The notes under the pieces: generated by a model
What the model saw: the letters and a program-made list of their open reading frames with translations, nothing else
What the model was told of the DNA's origin: nothing
Databases searched by the model: none
Assembly (NCBI RefSeq): GCF_030867145.1
Contig: NC_134454.1
Location: forward strand, 67,996,308 to 68,060,307
Reading direction: 5' to 3'
Origin: Opisthocomus hoazin
Lineage: Eukaryota; Chordata; Aves; Opisthocomiformes; Opisthocomidae
DNA length: 64,000 nt
Shown: piece by piece, positions 1 through 13,600 of the stretch
Numbering within the stretch: position 1 is the first letter of the stretch
Layout of the letters: each line of letters begins with the position of its first letter
Program-made: the position numbers and the translations under genes

Positions 1-3000
1 CCATGATTTGAAAATTGCACTGGGGAGAGAACGGCTCATGTACAATGCATGTAATTGCATATGAAAGTGCATGCTCTCCCTTTTCATTTGTTAGTGCCTG
101 CTTTGATGTGTTTGAGTTTGATTTTCATAGGCATGGGAGGATGAAAGCAAAACCTGGAATGCTCAAAAAAAAGCTAAAGCAAGAACCAAGGTAGTCTCTC
201 AAGTCCTGCACCGTTGTTCAGGCAAGTGATGGAACCACACCTAGACACAAAACCAAGGCAAACCTCCTTTTCTGCAGCAACTCCAAAGTTTAAGTTAACC
301 AGGGCTCATTAACTTCACCAGGCAGCAGATCTGATGCAGTGATCTCCAGGACTTCAGAAGGAAAGTGGGAACATCAGTAAGCACAGCCCTTGTGCCATAG
401 CTGTGACATGGGCGGTTTACGTCAGGAGACGACCTGAGGAGCATTTCAGCATGGGCATCCCTCTGCATGCTGATGCTGGGGAAGTCGAAATACTCAAAAC
501 AGACCGTTTCAGTTCCTCTCGTTAACGTTCTTGCATTTTCCAGGTTTTAACCAGTGAATTCTCACAGCACTTCTTAGGAGTAGGCAGAAGGCAAGGTCCA
601 CACACATGGCTCCGTGGAGGGGGGATATGTGCTCAGCGGGTGTGGAGGCAGCAGGACTTTGTCACACACCTAGAAGCTCTGCATGCAGAGACACAGGCCT
701 CCTTACTCCATTACACATCCATACATGTGTACCTATGCCAGAGCTTAGAAAAGTCAGCCCTTATCTCTTCCCTACCAATTGTGTATATAGTCATGAGCTA
801 AAGTGATGTAACATCAGTCACTATGCTGAGCTACTGTGCAGGATTACTGATTTTGCCTGGTTTGATTATTATTTGTGCTGTGGATGCAGTGAATAGTGTT
901 TGAAGGTCAGACAAGAGCACAGAGAGAAGGAACACAGCCACAGAGTCCGAAACCTCAGCTTGCTTTCATAATTTGCTGATATTAAATATTTTCCCCCTAT
1001 CATGCTTTAAAATATGCTGAGCTTTTTACACATACACTTTTCCTCGCATCTTTTCACAGTTTTCTTTTTACATCATCTTTTTCTATACGTGTTCTTGAAT
1101 TTGCTCCCCACTCCCCAAACATGTATAGAGGCAGGAGGGGGAGTTTGCAGCAACTCATTAAAAAGAATTTCATATTCCTGTTCCTTTCCATATCACTGCA
1201 TTCTGCAGCATGCAGCTTGATGTACTGCCAGACAAGACGAAACACAGAGTAAAACACTGCAAGTGAACGATGACAGACTGGGTGACAATTCCTGCACTGG
1301 AATAGAAACACATTAGTGGAAGAAAATGGGGAAATGGGGAGGGGAGGTGGGTTCCATAAATTACCCCAAATTGCCTTTTCTGGGGAGAGGGGAGCTATTC
1401 AAGAGGTCATTCATAGTTTGGAGAAAAATGAGTATCTTTTGAGGAGAAGAAACTGTGGGTATGGTAAGCCTACCTCCAGCGGCTGGACAGAGGCACAGGG
1501 AGCTGTGGGGAGGGAGCAAAGTTCTCCACCCAGGAGCCCAGTGATCCTCGCCAACCATGTGTGCACAGGAAGGGGTCTCTGGCACATTGCAGGGAGCACC
1601 ACGTGCAGGGGGTGAGCCGGGAGCCCTGCCTACCTCTCGCCCTTCTCCTGTCCACTGCCACAACAGGGGAGTTTGATACTGCATACGTTTCAAATCACTG
1701 CAGTGATGCGTGGTCAGCTACTATTTTCAGGTATGTCCATGGTGGAGTCATCAGTAGCCAAACCTGTACCCACAGGGCTGCAGATGGTTTCTGCCTCCCT
1801 TGATGCGAGCAACCAGCTTGGGAAGAAGAGAGATATTATTAAGTGGATTCCCAATACAAGTATTTTACTTTTCTGAAGGGCTCATTAGAGAGAAATGAGA
1901 AAGCAAACCATTATTCTTTTGAAGACAAATAAAGCTTTTCTAAACCACATCAAATGGAGATGGGCTTCAGCAAGACTGTTTGCACTTTCTAATTTTGTGT
2001 AAACGTCCAAGGTGTCTTGCTCCGGGTCTTTCTCTCCCAATAGATGGTCTGAGGCCCAGAGGCTCCCTTTGATTTTGAAGGACAATCTGTTAAAGAAGAG
2101 CTAGGAACCTCTTCCTTTTCTAAGTATTATTCTGAACTCCATTTCTTAAGCTTCTTCTTCCATAAAACAGGAATATTATTTTCTTCACAACATATTAGAG
2201 CTGATTAATGGATGACTAGGCATGTATTTAGCTATACAGTGCAAGGTCTTTGTACATTAAATTTAATCCTGTCCCATTTTTAGGCTGTAAAAAGTGTCTC
2301 TTTTTTTCCATCACAGTTACCCAGAGGTGACCAAATGAAGCTCATCCTAGAGTAAGGAGGGACCTCTGTGTTGAGTTCAGCAGTGTCATGGCATACCTCA
2401 GCTATGGGCTTCTGGAAGGTCTTATATCTACCTCTGTATGGAAAAGTTGCGTGTAAGTAATAGGTCTGAGATCACCAGGAGTACAAAGAAATTAATTCCA
2501 AAACCCAATGGCTTTCATAAAGAATAATCTCATTTTTATGTGTTTTAACAGTGTTATGAAATTCTGCAGTAACACTCTCTATTTCTAATGTCTTCTACAT
2601 AGTGGTTAGAAGAAAATGGGTGGGTACGTTCTCATTTTCTCTGCAATTCCACAGTGCTTTGCCAAACGCGCTCATCTGACCTGCACCAAAATGTAATAGT
2701 TTCGATGCTGGACATGGGATAGGAGAATTGATTCAGAAGAATGAGAATTTGGCTGTACTGAACTGGGGACTCTGTCTATACAGCAGTTCCATTTGATTTT
2801 GTGTTTACATTGGTGTGAACACTGGATGTCAGTTATGAGGCTTGCCTGCCCCCTTTCTGTCTTCTTCTCCTTGTGGATGAAGATTCTGGCAAGCGGTGGC
2901 ACTGAGCTGACTGTGGAGGGTCGTTAGGAATGGACAGTATAGCAAGGTACTTGCCTCTGGTTATAGTTATTTATCTTAAGTGAGTCAAAGCCCACCATAT

Positions 3001-6000
3001 ATATAAATTAAATGCATCATGTCAGGGCAGATAAGGGCAGCTGTGATCATCTGACCTGAACACTCTTCTGACAAAGGTCGCAGGACTTCCCTGAATTAAT
3101 TAGTAAAGCCTTTTCATGGAAGAATATGTTTTCCTCCCCACATTAGAGCCCAAGCACTCTGGAGATCGTGCCTTTCCAAGGGACATACCCAACCCGCAAT
3201 ACCTTGCCTTTGCAAGAGGGTCTCGTGCCCCCCACCATGGAGAAGCAGAAGCCCCCCAGCCCCACTCTGTGTGGTGAGTGCCTGCAGGTTTGGGGCACAA
3301 GGGACCTCCCTGTGTCCTCCCTGGGCAGCAGGAGGGATGGGCTTAGAAATCCCAGAGAAGCCTGGGGGGGCTTTCCTCAACAAGCTGAACTTTTTCTCGA
3401 GCAATTCTGAACCTTTTGAGGTTGGGCTCGACCCTGAACTCTGTTTTATTTGCCAGCACTGTGGGACATTGAGCTTACCCTGGTTCACATGACCAGAAAG
3501 ATTTCTCTTTTATGTGTGATATAGAACATCAAACCACAGCTACTCCTCTTCCAGGGGAATGAGTGTAATAAGACAAACCTTATAACCTTTTACAACAGTC
3601 TAAGGCCAAGCCATTTCTAAATTTTCAGGAGAAATCACTGCTTCTTGCAGGGTTGCATGTACTGGCTGATATTTCTTTTAAATAATATACATGTCCATTG
3701 AGAAGGTAGCCACACAGGTGCTAAAAAACATTCTTTTCCAAAATATTTTGTGCTGGTGAAAGGAGCCACTTCACCACTTAGGAAAACGCAGGGGGCCTTT
3801 CAGCATATTAATGCTTTTCCTGAGACTGGCACCAAGGCTTTGAATGCTCTGGCAGAATTTTATCGAGATGGACAAGATAAGTAGGCTGAGACATGAGTCC
3901 ATGTGTATCATAAGCATTCAAGAGAGCTGATGTTACCATGTCACCATACTAAGGGTCTGAGACAGATTTGGATGCTGGACAGCTGAAGTACACAAAGGGA
4001 AGACTCCTATGGTTTGAGAAGCACGCTCTGGGGGTATAAGCTGTCTCGGTCGCTGACCATAGCTGAGTGGCAGGTCAGCTTTTCACAGGGTATCCCCAAA
4101 TAATTAATGTCTCTTCTGATTCATGGCTGTGGGCTTGCGTATGTGATCTTTACCTAGCTGGGTGATGTGTGCCATCTTTCCTCTGCAGGCTCAGACTTGT
4201 CCCTTTGCCATCCCCTCCATAACCCTCTCTCACTGTCCTGAAAGAGGGATTCATGATGACAAGTGCTGCCGCGCCCAAACCATTAACTGCCCTCCTCTCT
4301 AGACAGAGCTCAGATGAAATATGCTACGGTGAAGTTACCAGTGGTACCCAGCCTGCTGCAGGCAGGGTCTGGCAGTGCTGGAAGCGAAGCTACATGTCAA
4401 GTCATAGTTGCACAACACTATGAGTTTCGGGGGCTTTTTGCTGCAAATGTTGATAAAAATATACCTTTTCCTCTTAGATAAAATAATTCTTGGTAGACTT
4501 GTAGCAAATATGATTGATGATTGACAGCCTGGCACTGAGTAAGGGACTGTCTCTTACAGCATGAGATGAACACATACTCCACTGTTTCTAGGAACAGCTC
4601 TTAAGGTTCTGGCTTACAACTCTATAGAACCTGTCCCCACACCAGGTCTGCTCTCAGCATTACTTAAACTAAAGGCTCCTCTGAATCCAGCTCCCATGTA
4701 AAACAAGGCTAGAAAGCACATGGAGGACAGACCCTGCTGCCCCAGGCAATGGCATCAAGACATACTGTTTCATAAACAGATTAAGTAAAATGTAAAAACA
4801 GGTTTATGTCCCCAACGGTATGAGTAGGAGATGTTAAAACACCTCTTTCTTATGGTCGAAAGAAATTTGCTGCTAATTCCTTGGACAGATTTTTTCTGGG
4901 ATGGTTATTATGCAGGAGTTTTTAAGTTGATATTTGCTGTTAGGTATAATTCTCTCTCTTCCCTTTTCTCATTAAACCACCATGCTTCCCAAACTATTTA
5001 CAGACAATGGCCACACTGCTTTCTCTGCCAGCTAAGGCAAGAAGCTGGGAGCCTCCCCTAGGGCAAGCTACCATTGCCATGGCAGTCCTTGGACCCTGCC
5101 TCTGCCCAACTTCTATCTGCGTGCCTTCACTAAACACACGAGACCAGACCTATATACACATTTCCAGATGGGATGTCTTCACTATTGCACCCTCTGGCAT
5201 GTGCAAGGTATCTGCCTAACTCTGACAATGCCACCTAGGGCTGCATTATTTTCACGGGTCCATTACATTTATAGTTACTTTACACTCCGCAGAGGCTCTC
5301 AGGAGTTATTTCTGTTGCCAGTCAACAACCTTAGAGCAGAAAAGTTTGTTCCCTGGTGAGCGAGCGACCCTGTACATGCATCAGCAAATTCCACACTGCA
5401 TCTGTTAGTCCCATCCACAACTTTATCGGTTCCTTCCTCTGACATCCTCCAATCCCCTTCAGAGCCAACAATGCTTCCTACACCTCCAGCAGCCACCATC
5501 CAGCCCATTGTACTTTCTTATTCCTCATTTGGACAAAGAGCGTCTTCACAAAAATAGCATTAGAAAGCCTAGATGGCTGACTGCATTTTTATACTCCTTT
5601 TCACTCTCGTTTGCAGCCTTTCCACCAGCTCACAGCTCCCCTACCTCCTCCTCTGCCGCATTAACATGCATTCCATTCCTCCCCACATTCCTCACCCAAG
5701 CAGACTTTTGTCATCAAAGTGATAGCTATTATCACAGCTTGGAATTTATATTTTTACTGTGTAATCAAAGTCCACAAGCAATCTCACAGAAACCACTTAG
5801 CATATACCAGATCTAGGGAAAAAACATCTTTCTCCTATGCAATAGGAAGAAAAAATGCCAAAAATCTGTACCCAGTCCCTCTGCCTCCTCAGATTTGTAT
5901 TTCAAGTATGTATTAAAAAAAAAACCAACTGAAGAATGTCTGCCACCAAAGACTTTAAGCCACATTCATCTGGAAGTTAAGTTCTCCAAAAGTTATGAGC

Positions 6001-6290
6001 CAACTAGGAATGAAGTAGCCCTGGAAAAGGCGAGGTTAGAATCTCACTTACCAAGGTCAGGATTTCTTATCCATGCCAGGTCAGTGGAGTAATCCTGCCT
6101 TCTCATAGCAGAGCATGAGGAGAGCGGGATGGAGCTCCTCACAGTGCTAAAGCAAAAGTGAAGGTAAGGAAGATGAACATCTGCAAACCTTTACAGATAT
6201 TATAAAAATGAGTCCAGGATCAGCCTGCTTAGGACTTTCTCCTGTGCATATCTTTTTACTGGCAGTATCACTGTATCCTTCAGACAGCAA
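1..6290. other. Intergenic, no gene seen
   Basis: Ordinary non-coding sequence. The longest open frames are around 110-125 codons, overlap on opposite strands and resemble nothing I know. No RNA gene or mobile element was recognised. Confidence 0.6.
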
Positions 6291-7650
6291 CCTGTGAGGG
6301 ACAAGGCAGAGCCCTGTGGTGCCAGGAGGACAGGGCATCCTCAGCAAAGTCCCGCCGGCACCAGCTGCACCGTCATGTATCAGCCCTACTTGAAGCACTC
6401 ACACTCTCGCTACCAGCCAGCAAACCCCAGTGGTGTCTCTTGCTGTGTGCACCCTGGGGCCTGGGGCTCCTTTGGGGTTTGCCATCAGCCGCATCCCTAG
6501 GAGTGGCTGTACCCAAGGCAGAGTACCTGGGCTGCTGGCATCTCCCTTTCTGTGCTCTCAGGGAAGGGCCTGGTGTCAACATCACACTGTGGCTCCTGCC
6601 ACAGAGGCTTTGGGAAACATGAGTGCACAGGAATCAAGTCAAACACAGAGGCAACAGAGGCTCACACTAGTTGGTCTGCGAGCCCTGTGTAGATATGGTC
6701 TGGTGTTCACCCCGAGAGCCCCAGAGGTACAATGGTACGCTGATGCCTGCTGGGACCCACAGCCACTCCTTCAGTGACACTGCACACACACCTTCATCAC
6801 GCCAGGCTGGAAAGAGCCAGGCTGGAAAGAGCCAGAGCTCTTTTGGCACCTGTATCCATCCAGACAGGCACAGCCATAGCTGCAATCACTCAGGCTGCTG
6901 AGAGTCACGGCTTCCCTCCCAGATCGGTTTCTCTCTCCCAGATGACGACAGTGGGTGCACACTGTCTGTCTCTTCACAGAACAAGTCACTGGTGGGCTCC
7001 AGCCAAGACGCCTGTCTCTCCAGGGACCCACCTGCTGCACGCTTGCTGTCGCGGGGTAGGTGGACTCCCAAGTCGGGGTCTTGGTGTCACTAGATACAGC
7101 TATACGAGTGCACACAGCAGCATGCCTGCTGCCATGTACCCTGAGGTGCCAAGAAGGCCTTCACTAGTTTACAAGGGATTGCTGTTGCAAAACATGTCAG
7201 CATGAGTGCTCTCCCCAGCACAGTTGCATTGCTTCTTTCTTCTTCGATGTGTCTCAAAGCCTAACACAGAAAAAATATCAAAGAGCAAATTGTCATACAC
7301 CGTAAGAGCAGGAGGGATTTTGGGCTGTGTAGTCTCCGCCTCTGAGTAACGTGGACTGTTATGTTTCCTCCAGGTGTTGTTCCAAGTCTGGAATGTGGTC
7401 CGATACATACAAGCACGGGGCACCTGAGCACCAGGTACCAAGAACAGGAGGATCCTGGTGACCACTGTGCCCTGCAGCCAGTGACCGATCTGCTGGGCGT
7501 CTCCCCACGGGAAGGCCACAATCTCCAGCTGCTACAGCTGATCAAGTTGCTCCTCTGCACCCAAATCCCAGCGCTTGTGACCAGCGTCAGCCTGGGCTTG
7601 CGAGACAGACCGATCTTCCCAGGCACTGGACGAGCTTCTCAGAGTCCCCC
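6290..7650. other. GC-richer intergenic patch
   Basis: Clearly richer in G and C than its surroundings, with several overlapping open frames of 100-143 codons on both strands. Such frames are expected where TA-rich stop codons are scarce. Candidate splice sites do not link them into a credible protein. It contains the 15-bp tandem duplication at 6,801. Confidence 0.5.
6801..6830 (+). repeat. 15-bp tandem duplication
   Basis: GCCAGGCTGGAAAGA occurs twice in direct succession and is followed by a partial third GCCAG. It lies in a GC-richer non-coding patch. Confidence 0.85.
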
Positions 7651-10600
7651 AGCTGCACCAGCCATACATCTGTCATCTTGGAGCAAGTCTTTGTATATGT
7701 GGCAAATGGTCATGATGCTGTAATTTCCTTTTCCTTGGCCCCTGTAGTTATTGTTGTGCATGTCCTGTTTTTCGTAATAACGTGATGGCTGGGTCAGTGG
7801 GAACCAGTCATTGACAGCAGAGTGGAATAGAGCAGGCTGGACAGAAACGGAATCCAGTAACGAGATTTGTGCATTCGAGGTTTAATTGTTTAGCATTCTC
7901 TGTCCAGTGGTCATGCTATTTTCTTCTGCTGCACAATGGTTATCTTCACAGAATGGATTAGATTTCTATCAAATAGAAATGTCTTAGTCTATAATTAACC
8001 AATAAAATTTATATATTATCTCCATATCCATATGTACACAAACACAGCAAGCAGCCTGACGAAAGGGACGTGAAGCGCACTGCGTTTTCCATTACACGTA
8101 CCACTGATAATACTACAGGAAAATGTATTCCCATGGTACTACGAGTGAAATGAAAGATAATGGCATAGAAAAGAAAAAGAATATAAACAACAAAAATGCC
8201 TGCTGAGCTGTGCTAAAACAAAATATGTAAGGGACCAACACAGGCCAAAACAAGATTCTTAAAGTAAAAACTTACAGAAAAATTTAGACAGATTTTACCC
8301 CATTGGTATACTTTCAGCAGGAAAACCTGGAAAAAAAATGCACCAATAAAAAAAAGGTTGTTGTGTAGCAAGACCGACTAGAGCCCCTGTTGCTATCATA
8401 ATTGTGGAGTAATTACGTGCAAAATCAAATAGACAGGACACCTCTGTACCCCATATGCTCGAATATTCAAACTATCTGCCTGCTCATAACTACGGTGCTT
8501 GGGAAAAACCAAACAAACCTTGCAGAAGGAAAGAGGAAGAAAATCTGCCTGGGTATTTTCCCCCTAATGCGTGTGGCTCGTTTGAATGATGGTGTGTTGT
8601 GGTTTGTAGCAGAAGACGTTGTGCCTGGAATAATGAATTGTATCCTACCATAAAATACCTAAGCTCACCTTCAGCATCCATTGAGAAGAAGATGTTAAAC
8701 ACTGTAATGATACACTGCAGCAGCAGAGAATTTCATATTAATCAAACTACGTGATGCCATAGGCCCTGCTGGCATCGTCTGTGACACCGCTCTAGAGCTA
8801 CCAAGTTTTTCATTGTCAGTGTTGATAACTTTTTTCTGAATTCAAATGTAAATACTATAAATAAATTCCAGATTAAAATACGCCAGGAAATCCTCTCTCC
8901 TTTAGAAAAAGAAAGCTGGTATTTAAGTCTTAAACAAGCTGTTTTCCTCGTAAGATCTTCTCATATGGCACAGAAACAGCTTACCATGGGCTAAGCCAAG
9001 ATGTGAACAAACAGGATGCTGCTGGCTGCTTGGGTAGCCTCCCATGGGGATGCTCTTACCCCAGGGCAGACGTACACCAGCATCTCTCTCCCCTCTCAGG
9101 GAACAAGTTGCTCCACATACACCACTGGCAAGAGCATACTCACAGTCTGTAATAAAGAAACAGCTGACGTGGTCTATCTGCATGCCCAAAATTACTTCAG
9201 AAGAACTTTGTACTGGAACCCTATTCCAGGCAGAGATTTACCCTGGCGCCACGGGGGATTTAATTTCTCCTTTTGTTCCCTGTCTACTACCCCTTTTTCC
9301 CTCCTCCCCCATCAGTGTGCTGCTGTTTCCTGTACGAGGCTGTATCCTCTTGCCAACACCCCATTTTCAGACAGTCACGGAAGGTGAGTGCTGTACTGGT
9401 GACAGTCGCAGGACAGGAGGAGATGGACAGTGAAGGTGCTAACACCTCTTGCTGGCTGAAGGCGTGTGCCACCAGCCTTTCCCTGCACCACAACGCATCA
9501 TGCAAGGGCAACCTTAGTACACCATTCAAAAAAAAGTCGTGCTCACATCAACCCAATTGCCTCTACACACTGTTCACATACAGTTACACTAGCCCCAGTG
9601 TATCAATAGGTATCTAATACACACAACATAGACTTTTAAAAGCAGAGATAAAGATAAATCACTTAGAGCAGTTACAGAGCAGTTACATCCTTCCCTGATA
9701 TTGCAGAGCTGTTCCTTAGAGTCTGGAGCTGAAAAGCACAAAATTATGGGCTTCACACACTTTCTTGTCATATTGTCCTACTTTTACAAGCAGGAAATAT
9801 TTTTCTGATCTTCATCTAAATTTACTTCAGCTGTTCCCACACTGCTGATAACAAATCTTTGGAAACCAGTACTCTGCAATAACTGCTTCGCAGATTACCC
9901 CTTCCGAACTGCAGGCCTGGATAGTGGTGCTGGAGAGATCCTGCCTTCAAAGCGTGCCAGCACTGCGGGTACGTTACTGTCGCAATCAGCGCTGAGGCAG
10001 GCTGCTTGTGCAGATGTACGTGGGCAAGGCAGTTCAACAGTAGTCTGACTTGGACAGAGGCAGCAGGGTGTTACAGCAACGTGGAGCTCAGCACAGGCAG
10101 AGAGCTTGGCCGACAGTGTGGGTAGATGCTTTGGACGGCGAGGCTCACAGCTAAGCCGGTTAAAGCTCCTGGTTGCTGCCGTTACTCTGCTCACTTCATC
10201 CAGTCTGATTTAAATTGGTCAAAGCCAGCACAGATATATTCAAAGCTAGAGATGCAGTAAAGAAATGCTCTTAGGAATGAGGAGAAGCCGCTTCAAATTT
10301 GACTGTGATATTTTCCTGGTGAGAAAAATGATGGTGCTTAGAAAAACAGAGAAAAAGTTTTGATTGCTTCACTTTTTAAAAAAACAATGAAATGTTGTAT
10401 TGTTTTGAGGTATCACTCTTGTTTTCCCTCTTTTCCAATGTATCAAAGCTGTTTTAAACTAGAAGACAGAATACAGTTACAAATGGGAGAAAACTTTTCT
10501 TTGCAACTTTCATGTTTTAGAAAGCATATTTCTCTGTTCCTTATACACCTTGTTTTGATACGTACTTGATTAAAAGAATGCTTTTGAAAATTAAAGTGGA

Positions 10601-13600
10601 CTTTTGGAGGGCTGGTATTGAGGATTCCCTGCCTAGTCTAACATTTCCATGGTTGTTAACCTTGACAGACTGACCTTCAGAGTTTCATTAATGGCTGTCC
10701 TCCAACAAGCTAAAATGCACATAAAATTCTGCTTAGCTTGACTCTGCCAGGCTCTGTCCATGTTGATGGTACAACGAAAAGTTAGACTATACCTTTGTAG
10801 TTTCCCTTAAAGAAAATGGAATAACTTTGAACTTACATTTTTGGTTTTCCCCAAGTTTAAACTTATTCATCTCCTACAAACAGGAACCTAATGCTGAGAT
10901 GTTTTGAAAGAACACTTATGATTAGGAAACAAATTTTAGGGTAGAGGAGTGAGATATTTTTCTGCACCTTTCTAGAGAACTCATGGGTCCTTTCTGGTTT
11001 TCTGTGGCTTTCTTGAAGAGCACTGTCGTAGCTCTGTGAAGTCCCAGGCTGAGCTGCTCCAAGCAAAGACAAGTGCCAGAGCTGCTGAGGACACGACATT
11101 TTCCATGAGCACTTGTCCTCAGTTTTAGTGACTGAGCAGCTGGAAGCTCTCCAGCGCTGGCCGTGGGAGCTCTTGCCCAAATTACTGGGACAACAATAGC
11201 CTGAGAGCCCTACATTTGAAGGAAGAAGTGTATGTTTTTCCAAAATCCCAAGCTGCTCCCTTCAGACCCCTTTCTCCCTCCATCACCATCCAGACTTGCT
11301 TCCCACAGCTATAGCTCCTCAAATGAGGTAATACTGTCCCAAGCTGTTTCACTCCCAGACCCCAAAGGCGGAGGCCATACCTAGTCTATAATGACAAATC
11401 AGAATACGGTTTACAGATACAGCTTCTTCACCAAGCCACTTTATGACCAGTTCTTCGTTTTGATGTGCCTCTTACTGGCATGGATGTAAAAGAAGGCACG
11501 GCAGCACTGCAGCCTGTGACAACACACATTCAGATAACAGCCGTGCTCTCTCACAGTGGTACAAATTCAGGGGTTTGAGGGGGGGAGGTAAAATGATCCA
11601 GCCATTGCCATCCAGCTTTGTGGTTCTAGTAAAAACACAATCTGATCCAGGTTTCTGAAGTGTTTTGAATAAACCTTATGTTGCTAATGGCTATACAGCC
11701 ACAGCACTTTGGCTGTCTGTAAAGACTGCAGTAAAATCAAGTGTGGCTCATGCTTCATCACAACATCCCTAAACTTTGGGGGTTTGCACGAGGAGAACCC
11801 AGATACTCCTAAACACTTGTGATTTCAGATCACCAAAACCTGAGGAAAAAAAGAACTTCATCGACCCGCCTCTTGCATTTTTCCAATAAAAATAAAAGCA
11901 CGTATCAATACTGAATGCCAGCAGATTGTGCAGGCTGAATATGTGAAAGGAAAGCCTTTTGTACAGACCTGGAATTCAGAGATTTTTGGAAGCAGTAGCT
12001 CAGTAGGATAGTCAATAAGACTTGTAAATCCATTTACTGCATCTTTTAGATCAATTTCTTTTTGACTTCTTGTCCAACATTTAAAACCTGCTGACGCCCC
12101 AAGACATTCTTCTCCTGTGGTGCCTTTAGAATAAATCCCTCAATCACCAGAAAACTTTGTGTATTTTCCTTCACAGCCACAAACTGTGACTGGTATTTTA
12201 AGGGCTATTGAAGCTAAGGACTTGAATGGTAGAAATATAGCGGTAAGCAGGTCTTTCAAAAGTTCCTTCCTTTCTCTCCATAATGTTGCTTTTGGCTTAC
12301 CTTCAAACAAATGACCGACTCAATTTCTTGTTACTGTACTTTATCCTCCTGTCAGGACTTAATTGCAAGCCAGCAACACATTGACTGTGTGGACAAAATT
12401 AAAAGTGCAATCAAAGATCAATAAAAGCATGTGCAACTTTTTACTACCATTTACTCACTTGTGTTTGGCTTTATGACAAGTTATGGCTTGACAAAACTCC
12501 AAAGCATGATCTAGTTTTCCTGTATAAATATAAATTTGCTGTTATTCCCTACTGCCTTTCAGTAAATTTCCTAAGGTTTTGCCTTGCGTCAGGTAGGAAC
12601 ATTTCAAAAACAAGAGGGAAAATTGCTACAACAGCTATGAGCTTTAGCCCCTCTCCTCTAGATCATAATGTGGGAAATAAAATTCCAGGAAGGTGTTGGT
12701 CATGAGCTATTTTTACCTCAGTGATTCAGGGTATTTTACCCATATGATTACTTTGACGGATACCATAAGGGAAGAAAGCGTTATCATTCTGCTCTATTTG
12801 AACATGAGCTGCAGCTCAGAACAAAACAACAAAATGCATGCAAAACTGTTGCATCCCCAAGTCGGTATAAATAAGCACCTATCTTGCCTGCAAGGATTGA
12901 TTCAGATTATAACCTGTGCGTTGCCATTAATTCAAGGCTAAGCTACGCACAAAGGTCCCAATGCACACGTAACATGAGGTGGGGGAATAGGCTAGAGTCT
13001 GAGTACTCATAGCTCCCCAGCCATGGCTGCGATCACCGCGTGCTGCAAACCCCAGACCGGTGCCACGCGGGTGATCCCCGGCACCACAGCTGGTTCTCAG
13101 CCAACCGTGGTCAGCTCCAGAGAAGTCAATGTGGAAAATGAAAATGACCCAGGAGGTGACTTTGCAGTGGAAGGGCAGCCTCTGGGTGAAGCTTACGTAG
13201 TCTGGCAAACGCTTCGTCACTTTGAATGATACCTACCAGTCACTACAGATTGTTGGAGTTGGATTACTGTTGCTAGCACACAGTCAATTCATGTTACACA
13301 GACCCACAGGTTTTCTGCACAGCTGCTGCTGTTCTTCACTAGTGCTGGGTCAGCTTCCCCCATTGAACAATGCATTTAATTTGGTGCCTCGTATTACATC
13401 TACACACACACTTCAGGGGTTTCATTATTTAGAATTATTCACTGAATAATTCATGGGAACATCTTGCAGACTGTGTACTTGTGAATGCTGTGCCACTGTT
13501 ATTGCTTGCTCACTGGTTGGAATGTGCGATTGGTCACCGAAGCCAAACTGTATTTTGTCTGCTCTCCCTGTAGCCCCCCCTCGCAGACCAAAAATCCTTT